DNA of 63,523 nt from Ferrovibrio sp. (GTDB lineage Bacteria > Pseudomonadota > Alphaproteobacteria > Ferrovibrionales > Ferrovibrionaceae). The first letter of the stretch is position 1. Each line of letters starts with the position of its first letter. Under the pieces are notes generated by a model. The model worked only from the letters and a program-made list of their open reading frames with translations, had not been told where the DNA came from and did no database searches. The position numbers and the translations under genes are program-made. Positions 52,411-61,054 of this stretch are shown here, piece after piece. The stretch spans positions 1 to 63,523 of the forward strand of contig NZ_JAOZVR010000062.1 of NCBI RefSeq assembly GCF_025869515.1, read 5' to 3'.

Positions 52411-53165
52411 GCAAGCTTCTCACCCGGCTCAATCCCGTTATCGGCGTCATCCTGCTGATCCTGGTCTGGTGGATTGCCACCTTGCTGCAGATCGCCGATC
52501 CGGTGCTGCTGCCGCCGCCGCAAAAGGCCTTCAAGGCCTTGGTCGACGGCCTGGTCAGTGGCCCGCTGCTGCATGATTTTGCCCAGACCATCTATCGCAC
52601 GGTGTTGTCTTTCCTGATCGCCTCGGCCATCGCCATTCCGCTCGGCGTCATGCTCGGCGCTGCCGACAAGGTTTATCGCTCGGTCGAATTCGTCATCGAC
52701 TTCTTCCGCTCCACGCCGGCTTCGGCGGTGTTTCCACTGTTCCTGGTGCTGTTCGGCGTCGGCGACAAGACCAAGATCGCGGTGGCGGCCTTCGGCTCGG
52801 TCCTGGTGATCCTGTTCAACGTGGCTTATGGCGTGATGAATGCCCGCAAGACCCGTGTGCTGGCCGCCAAGGTGATGGGCGCCAACCGGCTGCAGGTGCT
52901 GAAGGATGTCTATTTCTGGGAATCCCTGCCGCAGACCTTCATCGGTATGCGCAATGGCATTTCGCTGGCGCTGGTGATCATCGTGGTGGCCGAGATGTTC
53001 ATCGGCTCTTCCGATGGCATCGGCTACCGCCTGATCGAGGCGCAGATGCTGTTCGAGATGCCGACCATGTATGCTGCGATCTTTGCCGCCGGCGCGCTGG
53101 GTTACGGCATGAACTGGATTTTCCTCACCATCGAGAAAACCTTTGTGCACTGGGGCGGGAAATAA
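52407..53165 (+). CDS. ABC transporter permease, SsuC/TauC family
   Basis: 252 residues from ATG 52407 overlapping the ATPase stop. About six membrane segments; first helix at residues 10-30 (VIGVILLILVWWIATLLQIA). Family markers are LLPPPQKAFKALVDGL in the periplasm and the coupling segment KVMGANRLQVLKDVYFWESL. It completes the SsuABC-type importer that begins at 50534. The FAD monooxygenase starts 3 bp later. Confidence 0.92.
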   Translation: MSKLLTRLNPVIGVILLILVWWIATLLQIADPVLLPPPQKAFKALVDGLVSGPLLHDFAQTIYRTVLSFLIASAIAIPLGVMLGAADKVYRSVEFVIDFFRSTPASAVFPLFLVLFGVGDKTKIAVAAFGSVLVILFNVAYGVMNARKTRVLAAKVMGANRLQVLKDVYFWESLPQTFIGMRNGISLALVIIVVAEMFIGSSDGIGYRLIEAQMLFEMPTMYAAIFAAGALGYGMNWIFLTIEKTFVHWGGK

Positions 53166-53168
53166 TCC

Positions 53169-54386
53169 ATGGACGCTACCGGCCGCAAACGCATTGTCAT
53201 CGTCGGCTCCGGCGTGGCCGGCAGTATCCTGGCCTATGGTCTGCGCGATCTGGGCAATGTCGAGGTGATCTGCCTGGAGCGCGCCACGACCGAAGATCAT
53301 GCCGAAGCCGGCACTGGTCTCAATGTCGGTCCCAATGCGATCAAGGCGTTGCGGCTTTATCAGCCGGCGCTGGCGGCGCTGCTGGAAGCCGAAAGCCTGC
53401 CCTGGCTGAGCTGGCGCATCTCGCTTACCGGCGGTCGCGAGCTGATGAATCTGCCGCTGTCCGAGGTCGCCGACAATCCCGGCATCCGCATCCGCTGGTC
53501 GCAGCTCTATGCCCTGCTGCGCCGGCCGGTGCAGCAGCAGGTGCGCTTCGGCACCGAGGTGGCTGCCATGCGCTATGCCCGCGCCGGCGAGGCCGGGCCC
53601 ATGGTGGTCGAGACACTGGGTGAGGACGGCAGTACAGAAATCATCGACGGCATCGATCTGCTGGTGGCCGGCGATGGCCGTTATTCGAAGGTGCGTGAAA
53701 CCTTCCTCGGCCGGCCGCAGCCGAAATTCCTCGGCGTCTGCATCTTCCGTCTGCTGCTGGAAGATGCCCGTCCCGACCTGGTCGACGATTACGAACAGTG
53801 GTTCAACGGCCCCAATCGTCTGCTGGCTTTCCGCATTCCCGGCAACGCCACCTACATCTCGGGATCCTTCCCGATCCTGCCCGAGGAAGATGTGCCGGCC
53901 GAGGCCAAACGGCCCGATGTCCTGCGTGCGCTGTATACGCCCGCCGATGGTCCGCCGAGCGCGCAATGTGCCTTCATGATCGATGCGATCTGCAGCCATG
54001 TGGCCGATATCCACTGGGCGCGGTTGCAGGAGGCGCCGGCCGAATTCTGCGATTCAAACCGCCGCATCCTGCTGCTGGGCGATGCCGCGCATCCGATGGT
54101 GCCGACATTGGGCCAGGGCGCGACCCAGGCCATCGAGGATGCCTGTGTCGCGGCTGCGGAACTGCGTGCTGCCTTTGCCGATGCGGCGGATGGCAGCATC
54201 GCTGGTGCATTGGAGCGGATCGAGCAGCGCCGCCGGGCGCGCGTCGAATTTGTCGTCGACTTCTCCCGTCAGGCCACCGATACGATGCTGGCGGGTGCCG
54301 ACCCCGTCAGCGGCAGCCTGGCCAAGACCGGTCCCGATTTTCGCGCCCGGCTGATGAAACTCTACCGCGACGTCTCGGCGGCCTAG
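53169..54386 (+). CDS. FAD-dependent aromatic monooxygenase (salicylate / 6-hydroxynicotinate hydroxylase-like)
   Basis: 405 residues, group A flavoprotein monooxygenase. FAD fingerprints are GSGVAGSILAYGL near the N-terminus, LLVAGDGRYSKVR around 175 and LLLGDAAHPMVPTLGQGATQAIEDA around 300. Such enzymes hydroxylate or oxidatively decarboxylate phenolic and N-heteroaromatic acids with NAD(P)H. The sequence does not identify the substrate. It is last in the operon with a VOC protein and an importer, and its TAG stop shares the CTAG palindrome with the stop of the convergent amidase gene. Confidence 0.88.
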   Translation: MDATGRKRIVIVGSGVAGSILAYGLRDLGNVEVICLERATTEDHAEAGTGLNVGPNAIKALRLYQPALAALLEAESLPWLSWRISLTGGRELMNLPLSEVADNPGIRIRWSQLYALLRRPVQQQVRFGTEVAAMRYARAGEAGPMVVETLGEDGSTEIIDGIDLLVAGDGRYSKVRETFLGRPQPKFLGVCIFRLLLEDARPDLVDDYEQWFNGPNRLLAFRIPGNATYISGSFPILPEEDVPAEAKRPDVLRALYTPADGPPSAQCAFMIDAICSHVADIHWARLQEAPAEFCDSNRRILLLGDAAHPMVPTLGQGATQAIEDACVAAAELRAAFADAADGSIAGALERIEQRRRARVEFVVDFSRQATDTMLAGADPVSGSLAKTGPDFRARLMKLYRDVSAA

Positions 54387-55798
54387 GAGAAAAGCGGCGG
54401 CCGGCGGTCTGCCCAGGGCGCCTGCTTTTCGTAGCGGCGGCCGAGCGCCAGCAGCATCGCGTCCTTGCCGAAACCGCCGATCAGCTGGAAGCCGATCGGC
54501 ATGCCCTTGGCATCGGGCGCTGCCGGCAGGCCAAGGCCGGGCAGGCCGGCGAGGTTGACCCAGCCGGTATAGACGGCATGGCCGCGCGGACTGGCATTTT
54601 TGCCGGCGATGATTTCGGGGAACACCTTGTCCTTGGCCCAGGGCTGTGCAGCGGTGCTCGGCGTCAGAATGGCGTCCCATTGCGCGAAGAACTCCGCCAT
54701 CTGGGCCCGCAATATGACCGCATGGTTGAGCGCCGCGAGATAGGCCGTACCGGATACGGCCTTGCCGGCTTCGTACATCAGCTGCAGGGCTGGCGTGATC
54801 CGCTCCGGCCCGCCCAGGCGGTCGACGATCATGGTCAGTCCGGTCGGCATCAGCGTCGCAAGGGCCGCGGTCGCAGCCTCGATATCGAAGGGCAGGGGGC
54901 CGGTTTCCACAATGCAGCCGGCGCGACCCAGCGCCTCGGCAGCAGCGTCGACAGCTGCAACGATCTCCGGTTCCACCGGATTGCTGCCGAAGCGCGGCAG
55001 ATAAAGAATCCGCGGCCGCGCCGGACCGGCAACGGTGTCTTCCATCGTCACGGCCGCCTGGAAGGCCAGCGAATGCCGGTCGCGCGGATCGGGTGCGGAC
55101 AAGGCACAGAGCGTCGTCGCAACATCGTCGACGCTGCGGCCGAACAGCCCGATCACCTCAAGGTCGTTGTAAATCTCCGGGAAGCCGCCGGTCCGTGCGA
55201 TGCGACCGATGCTGGGTTTCAGGCCGACCAGGCCGGTATGGCCGGCTGGCCGCCGCGTTGAGCCGCCGCCATCGGTGCCCAGCGCAATCGGGCCGAAGCC
55301 CGCCGCGACTGAGGCCACGGCACCACCGCTGGAACCGCCCGGCGTGAGATCCGGATTCCACGGATTGCCGGTGGCGCCGAACAGCAGGTTGTAGGTGTAA
55401 CCCTGCACCGTGAATTCCGGCACATTGGTCTTGCCCAGCAGCACGGCGCCAGTAGCACGCAGGCGCGCAATCGGCAGTTCATCGGCCGGCGGCAGGTTGG
55501 TTTTTAGCAGCTGGCTGCCCCAGGTGGCGGGCATGCCGCCGACCACCAGGCTGTCCTTGATCGTTACCGGGACGCCGTCGAGCGGGCCGAACGCCTTGCC
55601 ATCGCGATAGCGCGCGGCGCTGGCTTCGGCCGCTTTGATCGCGCCGGCGGCATCCAGATGCACGATGGCATTCAGTTTCGGATTGAGGGCGGCGATGCGG
55701 TCGAGGATGCCGCGGGTGACTTCCACGGGCGACAGCCTGCCGCTGGCATAGGCCTTATGCAGATCGGCGGCGCTCAGGCGCCAGGCGGCTTCGGTCAT
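54383..55798 (-). CDS. Amidase-signature hydrolase
   Basis: 471 residues from ATG 55798 (GAGGAC upstream); the frame extends upstream but through AT-rich non-coding DNA. Catalytic Ser-Ser-Lys: K81 (VTIKDSL), cis-Ser in PGGSSGGAVASVAAG (156-157) and nucleophile S180 in GTDGGGSTRRPAGHTGLVGLK. It is a general bacterial amidase, distinct from the one at 37941, and has no AtzG-like partner. It converges on the FAD monooxygenase and is divergent from vanA. An amide made during degradation of the imported compound, or a product of the ring-opening amidohydrolase, could be its substrate. Confidence 0.87.
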   Translation of the reverse strand: MTEAAWRLSAADLHKAYASGRLSPVEVTRGILDRIAALNPKLNAIVHLDAAGAIKAAEASAARYRDGKAFGPLDGVPVTIKDSLVVGGMPATWGSQLLKTNLPPADELPIARLRATGAVLLGKTNVPEFTVQGYTYNLLFGATGNPWNPDLTPGGSSGGAVASVAAGFGPIALGTDGGGSTRRPAGHTGLVGLKPSIGRIARTGGFPEIYNDLEVIGLFGRSVDDVATTLCALSAPDPRDRHSLAFQAAVTMEDTVAGPARPRILYLPRFGSNPVEPEIVAAVDAAAEALGRAGCIVETGPLPFDIEAATAALATLMPTGLTMIVDRLGGPERITPALQLMYEAGKAVSGTAYLAALNHAVILRAQMAEFFAQWDAILTPSTAAQPWAKDKVFPEIIAGKNASPRGHAVYTGWVNLAGLPGLGLPAAPDAKGMPIGFQLIGGFGKDAMLLALGRRYEKQAPWADRRPPLFS

Positions 55799-55890
55799 GC
55801 GGTCCTCATTCCGTCGGTCAATCCTGAATACGCATTGAGGGGCGCCGGGGCAATAACCGGGAATCCGCCAGTTCTGTATCCCAAAATCAA

Positions 55891-55946
55891 TATAATATGA
55901 GAACATAATGTGAATATTTGCCATTATTCTGATAAAAATGTATACA
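55891..55946 (+). promoter_or_regulatory. vanA promoter region with TGTATACA operator
   Basis: The 181-bp region between the amidase and vanA is much more AT-rich than the surroundings. It contains a perfect TATAAT (55891-55896), without an obvious -35, and the palindrome TGTATACA (55939-55946), which fits the t-GT-n-AC-a core bound by FCD-type GntR regulators. The GntR protein at 57067, encoded within the same operon, is the natural candidate. Binding would sit between the -10 box and the vanA start, consistent with repression. Confidence 0.5.
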
Positions 55947-55979
55947 GGCGACAGCATAAGAACCGGAGGAAACGTCGGA

Positions 55980-57065
55980 ATGGCCGCCACTCAGCCTTTC
56001 ACGATGGATACAGGTGCAGTGCCCTGGCCCTTGAATGCCTGGTATGTGATCGCCTGGGATCACGAGGTGAAGCGCAGCCTGCTGCCGCGCACGATCTGTG
56101 GCGAGCAACTGGTGATCTATCGCCAGCCTGATGGCCGCGTGGTGGCCTTGCAGGATGCCTGCTGGCATCGCCTGCTGCCGCTCTCCAAAGGTCATCTGCA
56201 GGACGACGGCAGCCTGGTCTGCGGCTATCACGGACTGGTCTATGACGCACGCGGCCGCTGCACCCATATGCCGTCGCAGGACACCATCAACCCCTCGGCC
56301 TGCGTGCGCAGCTATCCGGTGGTTGAGCGGCATCGCTTTGTCTGGATCTGGATGGGCGATCCGGCGCTGGCCGATCCGGCCTGCGTGCCCGACCTGCACT
56401 GGAACCATGATCCGGCCTGGGCCGGCGATGGCGAACTGATCCATGTCAATTGCGACTACCGTCTGGTGATCGACAACCTGATGGATCTGACGCATGAAAC
56501 CTTCGTGCATGGTTCCAGCATCGGCAATCGCGCCGTGGCCGAGGCGCCCTTCGATGTCACCCATGGCGAGCGCTTTGCCACTGTCACCCGCTGGATGCGC
56601 GATATCGAGGCGCCGCCCTTCTGGGCCGGGCAGCTCGGCAAGTCCGGCAAGGTCGATCGCTGGCAGATCATCCGCTTCGAAGCACCCTGCACGGTGACCA
56701 TCGATGTCGGCGTGGCGCCGACCGGCACCGGCGCACCCGAAGGCGATCGCAGCCAGGGCGTCAACGGCTTCGTGCTCAATACCATCACGCCGGCGACGGC
56801 GAATACCTGCCACTATTTCTGGGCCTTCGTACGTAACTACCGGCTGGACGAACAGAGCCTGACCACCGAACTGCGCCAGGGGGTCTCCGGCATCTTCCGC
56901 GAGGACGAGATCATTCTGGAGGCGCAGCAGAAGGCCATCGAGGCCAATCCGGGCAAGCTGTTCTACAATCTCAATATCGATGCGGGCTCGATGTGGGCGC
57001 GGCGCAAGCTGGATCGCATGATCGCGGCCGACCGTGGCGGCAGTATTGCCGAAGCAGCCGAATAG
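55980..57065 (+). CDS. vanA: Vanillate O-demethylase oxygenase subunit
   Basis: 361 residues from ATG 55980 with GGAGGAAACGTCGGA upstream. Rieske [2Fe-2S] ligands are C61-x-H63 and C81-x2-H84 (CWHRLLPLSKG, CGYHGLVYD). Catalytic iron motif NLMDLTHETFVH gives D169, H172 and H177. The sequence style (WPLNAWYVIAWDHEVKRSL, GRCTHMPSQ) is that of VanA, which demethylates vanillate to protocatechuate and formaldehyde with electrons from VanB. VanB is encoded just downstream. Related demethylases (for example for syringate or dicamba-like acids) remain possible. Confidence 0.87.
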   Translation: MAATQPFTMDTGAVPWPLNAWYVIAWDHEVKRSLLPRTICGEQLVIYRQPDGRVVALQDACWHRLLPLSKGHLQDDGSLVCGYHGLVYDARGRCTHMPSQDTINPSACVRSYPVVERHRFVWIWMGDPALADPACVPDLHWNHDPAWAGDGELIHVNCDYRLVIDNLMDLTHETFVHGSSIGNRAVAEAPFDVTHGERFATVTRWMRDIEAPPFWAGQLGKSGKVDRWQIIRFEAPCTVTIDVGVAPTGTGAPEGDRSQGVNGFVLNTITPATANTCHYFWAFVRNYRLDEQSLTTELRQGVSGIFREDEIILEAQQKAIEANPGKLFYNLNIDAGSMWARRKLDRMIAADRGGSIAEAAE

Positions 57066-57066
57066 C

Positions 57067-57786
57067 ATGTCGCAGTCGCTCAAAACCATTCTCAGTCTGC
57101 GCGAACTGATCCTCGGCGGCGAGCTGAAATCGGGCGAACGCCTGTCGGAGCTCTCCATTGTCGACCGCCTCGGCGTGTCGCGCACGCCGGTACGCATGGC
57201 GCTGGTGCGGCTGGAGGAAGAGGGCCTGCTGGAAGCGATTCCGTCGGGCGGCTATGCCGTGCGGCATTTTTCCGAGGCCGACATTTTCGATGCCATCGAG
57301 ACTCGCGGTACGCTGGAAGGCCTGGCGGCGCGGCTGGCAGCCGAGCGCGGCCCCAGTCCGGGCCAGATCGGTGAAATCAAGGGCTGCCTGCGCAAGCTCG
57401 ATGTTTTGGTGCAGCACGAAGCCGGCGCGGACACCTTCTCGGCTTATGTCGAACTCAACGAGCGGTTCCACCAGCTGCTGATCCATATGGCGGGCAGCCG
57501 TGTGGTCGCCCGTCAGATCGAACGCGCGGTGGCGCTGCCTTTCGCCTCGCCCAGCGCCTTTGTGGAAGTGCAGGCGGTATTGCCGGAATCGCGGGCCATT
57601 CTGCTGGTGGCCCAAGAGCAGCATCGCAGCGTGGTGGAAGCCATCGAGCGGCGCGAGGGCGCACGCGCCGAGGCTCTCATGCGCGAGCATTCGCGCGTCG
57701 CCCATCGCAATCTGGTGATGGCCCTGGGCCACCAGAATGCCCGCGATCTGGTGCCGGGTATGGCACTGATCCGCCAGTCTGCGTGA
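57067..57786 (+). CDS. GntR-family transcriptional regulator (FCD), VanR-like
   Basis: 239 residues from ATG 57067, one base after the vanA stop. Winged helix-turn-helix LSELSIVDRLGVSRTPVRMALVRL at about residues 29-52 (shown by its position), then an FCD effector domain with the metal/ligand histidines in ELNERFHQLLIHMAGS and EQHRSVVEAIERREG. Its position between vanA and vanB and the FCD class match VanR repressors released by vanillate. It is co-directional and in the operon it would control, which implies autoregulation. Confidence 0.87.
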   Translation: MSQSLKTILSLRELILGGELKSGERLSELSIVDRLGVSRTPVRMALVRLEEEGLLEAIPSGGYAVRHFSEADIFDAIETRGTLEGLAARLAAERGPSPGQIGEIKGCLRKLDVLVQHEAGADTFSAYVELNERFHQLLIHMAGSRVVARQIERAVALPFASPSAFVEVQAVLPESRAILLVAQEQHRSVVEAIERREGARAEALMREHSRVAHRNLVMALGHQNARDLVPGMALIRQSA

Positions 57787-57799
57787 GGAAGGGAAAACC

Positions 57800-58777
57800 A
57801 TGCATGATCAGAATGACTGGATCGATGCCGAACTGGTCGCCACGCGGGATTTCGGCCCTGACATCCGCATGTTCGAACTGGCGCCGTCCGCCGGCGTGGG
57901 GCCTTACGAACCCGGCAGCCATATCAACATCGCCGTCGATATCGGTGGCCACCGCGATCTGCGGTCCTATTCTTTGGTTGGCCAGCCGCGCCACAATGTC
58001 TATCGCATCGCGGTGAAGCGGGTGAATCCCAGTCGCGGCGGTTCGGCCTGGCTGCATAATCTGCTGCCCGGGGCGCGGTTGCAGATCACCTCGCCGCGCA
58101 ATCATTTTGCACTGCAATTTGGCGCGCCGCGCTATCTGCTGATTGCCGGCGGTATCGGCATCACGCCGCTGCTGGGCATGGCGCAGACCCTGATGTGGCG
58201 CGGCATCGAGTTCCGCATGCTGTATGCGGTGCACCGCCGGCAGGACATGGCCTTTGCTGAGGAATTGCGGGAAACCCTGGGTGATCGGGTTTCGCTGTTC
58301 GTCTCGGAGGACGGCAACCGCCTCGACCTGATGCGCGAGCTGGCGGATTTTCCTGCCGATGGCGATATCTATTTCTGCGGCCCCGCGCGGCTACTGCAGG
58401 GGTTGCGCGAGGCGATGACCGCGCTGGAACGTCCGATGGCCAATCTGCGCTTCGAAACATTCGGCAGCGGCGGCCTCCATCCGAATGAGAGCTTCTGGGT
58501 CAGGGTGCCGCGGCTGGGCGTCGAGATAGCCGTGCCGGCGGGGCAGACCATGCTGGATGCACTCGATGCAGCCGGTGTGGAAGTGATGGCGGAATGCCGC
58601 CGCGGCGAGTGCGGGCTTTGCACCGTGGACGTGATGGCGCTGGAAGGGCAGATCGATCACCGCGATGTTTTCCTGAGCGATCATCAGAAGCGCGAGAACA
58701 CCCGCATCTGCGCCTGTGTGTCGCGCGCTGTGCAGGGCGGAATTGTGATCGACACGGCCTGGCGCGCGGGTCAGTGA
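57800..58777 (+). CDS. vanB: Vanillate O-demethylase reductase subunit
   Basis: 325 residues, phthalate dioxygenase reductase family. In order: FMN-binding domain with RSYSLVGQP (55-63), NAD(P)-binding domain with AGGIGITPLLGMAQTL (116-131), and a C-terminal plant-type [2Fe-2S] ferredoxin with C266, C271, C274 and C304. It transfers electrons from NADH to VanA. GGAAGGGAAAACC precedes the ATG, 13 bp after the GntR gene. It might also serve the reductase-less Rieske oxygenase at 18816, though that is speculation. Confidence 0.9.
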   Translation: MHDQNDWIDAELVATRDFGPDIRMFELAPSAGVGPYEPGSHINIAVDIGGHRDLRSYSLVGQPRHNVYRIAVKRVNPSRGGSAWLHNLLPGARLQITSPRNHFALQFGAPRYLLIAGGIGITPLLGMAQTLMWRGIEFRMLYAVHRRQDMAFAEELRETLGDRVSLFVSEDGNRLDLMRELADFPADGDIYFCGPARLLQGLREAMTALERPMANLRFETFGSGGLHPNESFWVRVPRLGVEIAVPAGQTMLDALDAAGVEVMAECRRGECGLCTVDVMALEGQIDHRDVFLSDHQKRENTRICACVSRAVQGGIVIDTAWRAGQ

Positions 58778-58870
58778 TGAAAGTTCTCTCTCAGTAAAGT
58801 CTGCGCAAATTCCCCTTGCATCTTTTACGGGTTCCGCCAAAGTCCGGAAAAAGCGTTTAATAACTGCACT

Positions 58871-58891
58871 CTCGTGCGAATAACGAACGAG
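58871..58891. promoter_or_regulatory. Region between vanB and second Liv operon
   Basis: The 143-bp gap holds no gene. Near its end CTCGT (58871-58875) faces ACGAG (58887-58891), followed by a strong ribosome site GGAGGAAACACAC before the binding-protein ATG. A separate promoter for the Liv importer is likely here but I cannot identify boxes with confidence. Confidence 0.25.
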
Positions 58892-58920
58892 ACGCAAGAA
58901 AACAAACGGAGGAAACACAC

Positions 58921-60093
58921 ATGAAGCGCAGACACCTTCTGATTGCCGCGGCGGCGGGCCTCGGATTGCTCACCTCCGCCGGCGCCTATGCGCAGCAGAC
59001 CGTCAAGATCGGCCTGATCCTGCCGATGACCGGCCCCTTCGCCTCGACGGGTCGCCAGATCGAGGGCCTGACGAAACTCTACATGGCGCAGAACGGCAAC
59101 ATGGTTGCCGGTAAGAAGGTCGAGCTGATCGTCAAGGACGATACCGGCGTTGCCGATGTCACCAAGCGCATCGCCCAGGAACTTGTGGTCAACGAAAAGG
59201 TCAGCGTGCTGGCCGGCTTCGGCCTCACCCCGCTGGCTTTGGCCACGGCGCCGATCGCCACCCAGGCCAAGGTTCCCATGATCGTGATGGCAGCTGCCAC
59301 CTCGATCATCACCGAACAGTCGCCATATATCGTGCGTACCGGCTTCACCCTGCCGCAGGTCACCGCGCCGCTGGCGGAATGGGCGCCGAAGAATGGCATC
59401 AAGAAGGTAGTTACTCTGGTGACCGATTACGGTCCGGGCCACGATGCCGAAAAGGCTTTCAAGGAAGGTTTCACCAAGGGCGGCGGCCAGGTCCTGGCCG
59501 AGTTGCGCGTGCCGCTGCAGAATCCGGAATTCGCGCCGTTCCTGCAGCGCGCCAAAGATGCCAGGCCCGATGCGCTGTTCGTCTTCGTGCCATCGGGCGC
59601 CGGTTCCGCAGTGATGAAGCAGTTCGCCGAGCGCGATCTGGCCAAGGACGGCATCCGGCTGATCGCCACCGGCGACGTGCTGGATGACGATATCCTCAAC
59701 GGCATGGGCGATGTGGCACTCGGCGTGGTGTCGTCGCATCATTATTCGGCGGCGCATAACTCGCCGGAGAACAAGGCTCTGGTCGAGGCCTTCAAGAAGT
59801 CCAACAACATGCGGCCGAACTTCCATGGCGTCGGCGGCTGGGACGGCATGCACCTGATCTATCAGGCGCTGAAGAAGACCAACGGCGATGCCGACGGCAC
59901 CAAGCTGCTGGACGCCATGAAGGGCCAGAGCTGGACCAGCCCGCGCGGTCCGGTGATGATCGACCCGGAAACCCGCGACATCGTGCAGAATGTCTTCATC
60001 CGCAAGGTCGAGAAGGTGAATGGCGAATTGTTCAATGTCGAATTCGCCACCGTGGAAAAGGTCAAGGACCCGGTCAAGGCGGCGAAGAAATAA
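58921..60093 (+). CDS. Branched-chain amino acid-type ABC transporter substrate-binding protein
   Basis: 390 residues. Signal peptide about residues 1-24 (KRRHLLIAAAAGLGLLTSA, cleavage after AYA). The mature protein begins QQTVKIGLILPMTGPFASTG, the classical Peripla_BP_6 opening, with VAGFGLTPLALATAPIATQA as the ligand-hinge region. Given vanAB directly upstream, the ligand is more likely an aromatic acid such as vanillate than leucine, as shown for related binding proteins in other alphaproteobacteria. It starts a four-component importer that continues out of the window. Confidence 0.9.
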   Translation: MKRRHLLIAAAAGLGLLTSAGAYAQQTVKIGLILPMTGPFASTGRQIEGLTKLYMAQNGNMVAGKKVELIVKDDTGVADVTKRIAQELVVNEKVSVLAGFGLTPLALATAPIATQAKVPMIVMAAATSIITEQSPYIVRTGFTLPQVTAPLAEWAPKNGIKKVVTLVTDYGPGHDAEKAFKEGFTKGGGQVLAELRVPLQNPEFAPFLQRAKDARPDALFVFVPSGAGSAVMKQFAERDLAKDGIRLIATGDVLDDDILNGMGDVALGVVSSHHYSAAHNSPENKALVEAFKKSNNMRPNFHGVGGWDGMHLIYQALKKTNGDADGTKLLDAMKGQSWTSPRGPVMIDPETRDIVQNVFIRKVEKVNGELFNVEFATVEKVKDPVKAAKK

Positions 60094-60115
60094 GCCAGAC
60101 GATCCTGTGTTACGG

Positions 60116-60141
60116 CGGCCGGCGGCTTTCACCGCCGGCCG
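60116..60141 (+). promoter_or_regulatory. Intercistronic stem-loop after substrate-binding-protein gene
   Basis: A perfect 10-bp stem, CGGCCGGCGG (60116-60125) and CCGCCGGCCG (60132-60141), with a 6-nt loop, followed by TTCTT. It begins 22 bp after the binding-protein stop and ends 45 bp before the permease start. Of the four such hairpins it is the only one followed by a short T-rich stretch, so it may also terminate part of the transcripts. Confidence 0.78.
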
Positions 60142-60186
60142 TTCTTCGATACCGACCACCGGCAGGCGGCCTGTTATGAGCGTTTC

Positions 60187-61047
60187 GTGCTGACCATCCT
60201 TTCCGACGGCATCGCCTATGGCATGGTGCTGTTCGTGCTGGCCTGCGGCCTGTCGGTGACGCTCGGCCTGATGAATTTCATCAACCTGGCCCATGGCGCC
60301 TTCGCCATGGCCGGCGGCTACCTCACCGTCGTGCTGATGAACCGGTTCGGCGTTTCTTTTTTTCTCTGCATTCCGGCGGGTTTCCTGGTCTCGGCGGCGC
60401 TGGGTGCGCTCCTAGAACGCACGCTCTATGCCCGGCTCTATGCCAAGAGTCATCTCGACCAGGTGCTGTTTTCCATCGGCCTGGTTTTTATGGCGGTTTC
60501 CGCCATCGATTATTTCATGGGGGCGCAGCAACAGCTGATCACCCTGCCGCCCTCCCTGCAGGGGCGCGTGACGGTGCTGGGCGTCAGCATCGGCGTATAC
60601 CGCCTGTTCGTCATCGCCATCTGTCTTGTGCTGGCGATTGCGTTGCAGCTGATTCTGAGCAGGACCCGCTTCGGCAGTCAGCTGCGTGCCGCCGTCGACG
60701 ATGCGCGCGTTGCCCGTGGCCTGGGCATCAATGTCAGCCTGATCTTCACCTTCACCTTTGCCTTCGGCTCTGGACTCGCCGGGCTTGGCGGTGTGCTGGG
60801 TGCCGAAATCCTCGGCATGGACCCCACCTTTCCGCTCAAGTTCATGATCTATTTCCTGGTGGTGATCAGCGTCGGCGGTACCACCACGCTGACCGGCCCG
60901 CTGCTGGCCTCGATCCTGCTCGGCATCGCCGATGTGGCCGGCAAGTATTACGTGCCCACGGTGGGCAGCTTCATCATCTACACGATCATGGTTGTCGTGC
61001 TGATTCTGCGGCCGCAGGGCCTGTTCGGCCGTGCCCATGCGCGCTGA
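60187..61047 (+). CDS. Branched-chain amino acid-type ABC permease, LivH family
   Basis: 286 residues from GTG 60187. An ATG at 60177 opens only a five-codon frame that ends across this GTG, so it is not the start. LivH markers: GIAYGMVLFVLACGLSVTLG, MNFINLAHGAFAMAGGYL, and the C-terminal SVGGTTTLTGPLLASILLG then LRPQGLFGR. About eight membrane segments. It pairs with the LivM-like protein encoded next. Confidence 0.92.
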   Translation: MLTILSDGIAYGMVLFVLACGLSVTLGLMNFINLAHGAFAMAGGYLTVVLMNRFGVSFFLCIPAGFLVSAALGALLERTLYARLYAKSHLDQVLFSIGLVFMAVSAIDYFMGAQQQLITLPPSLQGRVTVLGVSIGVYRLFVIAICLVLAIALQLILSRTRFGSQLRAAVDDARVARGLGINVSLIFTFTFAFGSGLAGLGGVLGAEILGMDPTFPLKFMIYFLVVISVGGTTTLTGPLLASILLGIADVAGKYYVPTVGSFIIYTIMVVVLILRPQGLFGRAHAR

Positions 61048-61054
61048 GAGTCCG

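Noticed and set aside
52239..54014. Long open frame (591 codons) on the minus strand
   Set aside because: It lies antisense to the ABC permease and FAD monooxygenase genes, which have full family motifs. The composition (His/Gln/Gly-rich, no domain) is typical of a GC-rich antisense shadow.
60177..60194. ATG start for the LivH-like gene
   Set aside because: The frame from this ATG ends after five codons. GTG at 60187 opens the LivH protein in the correct frame.
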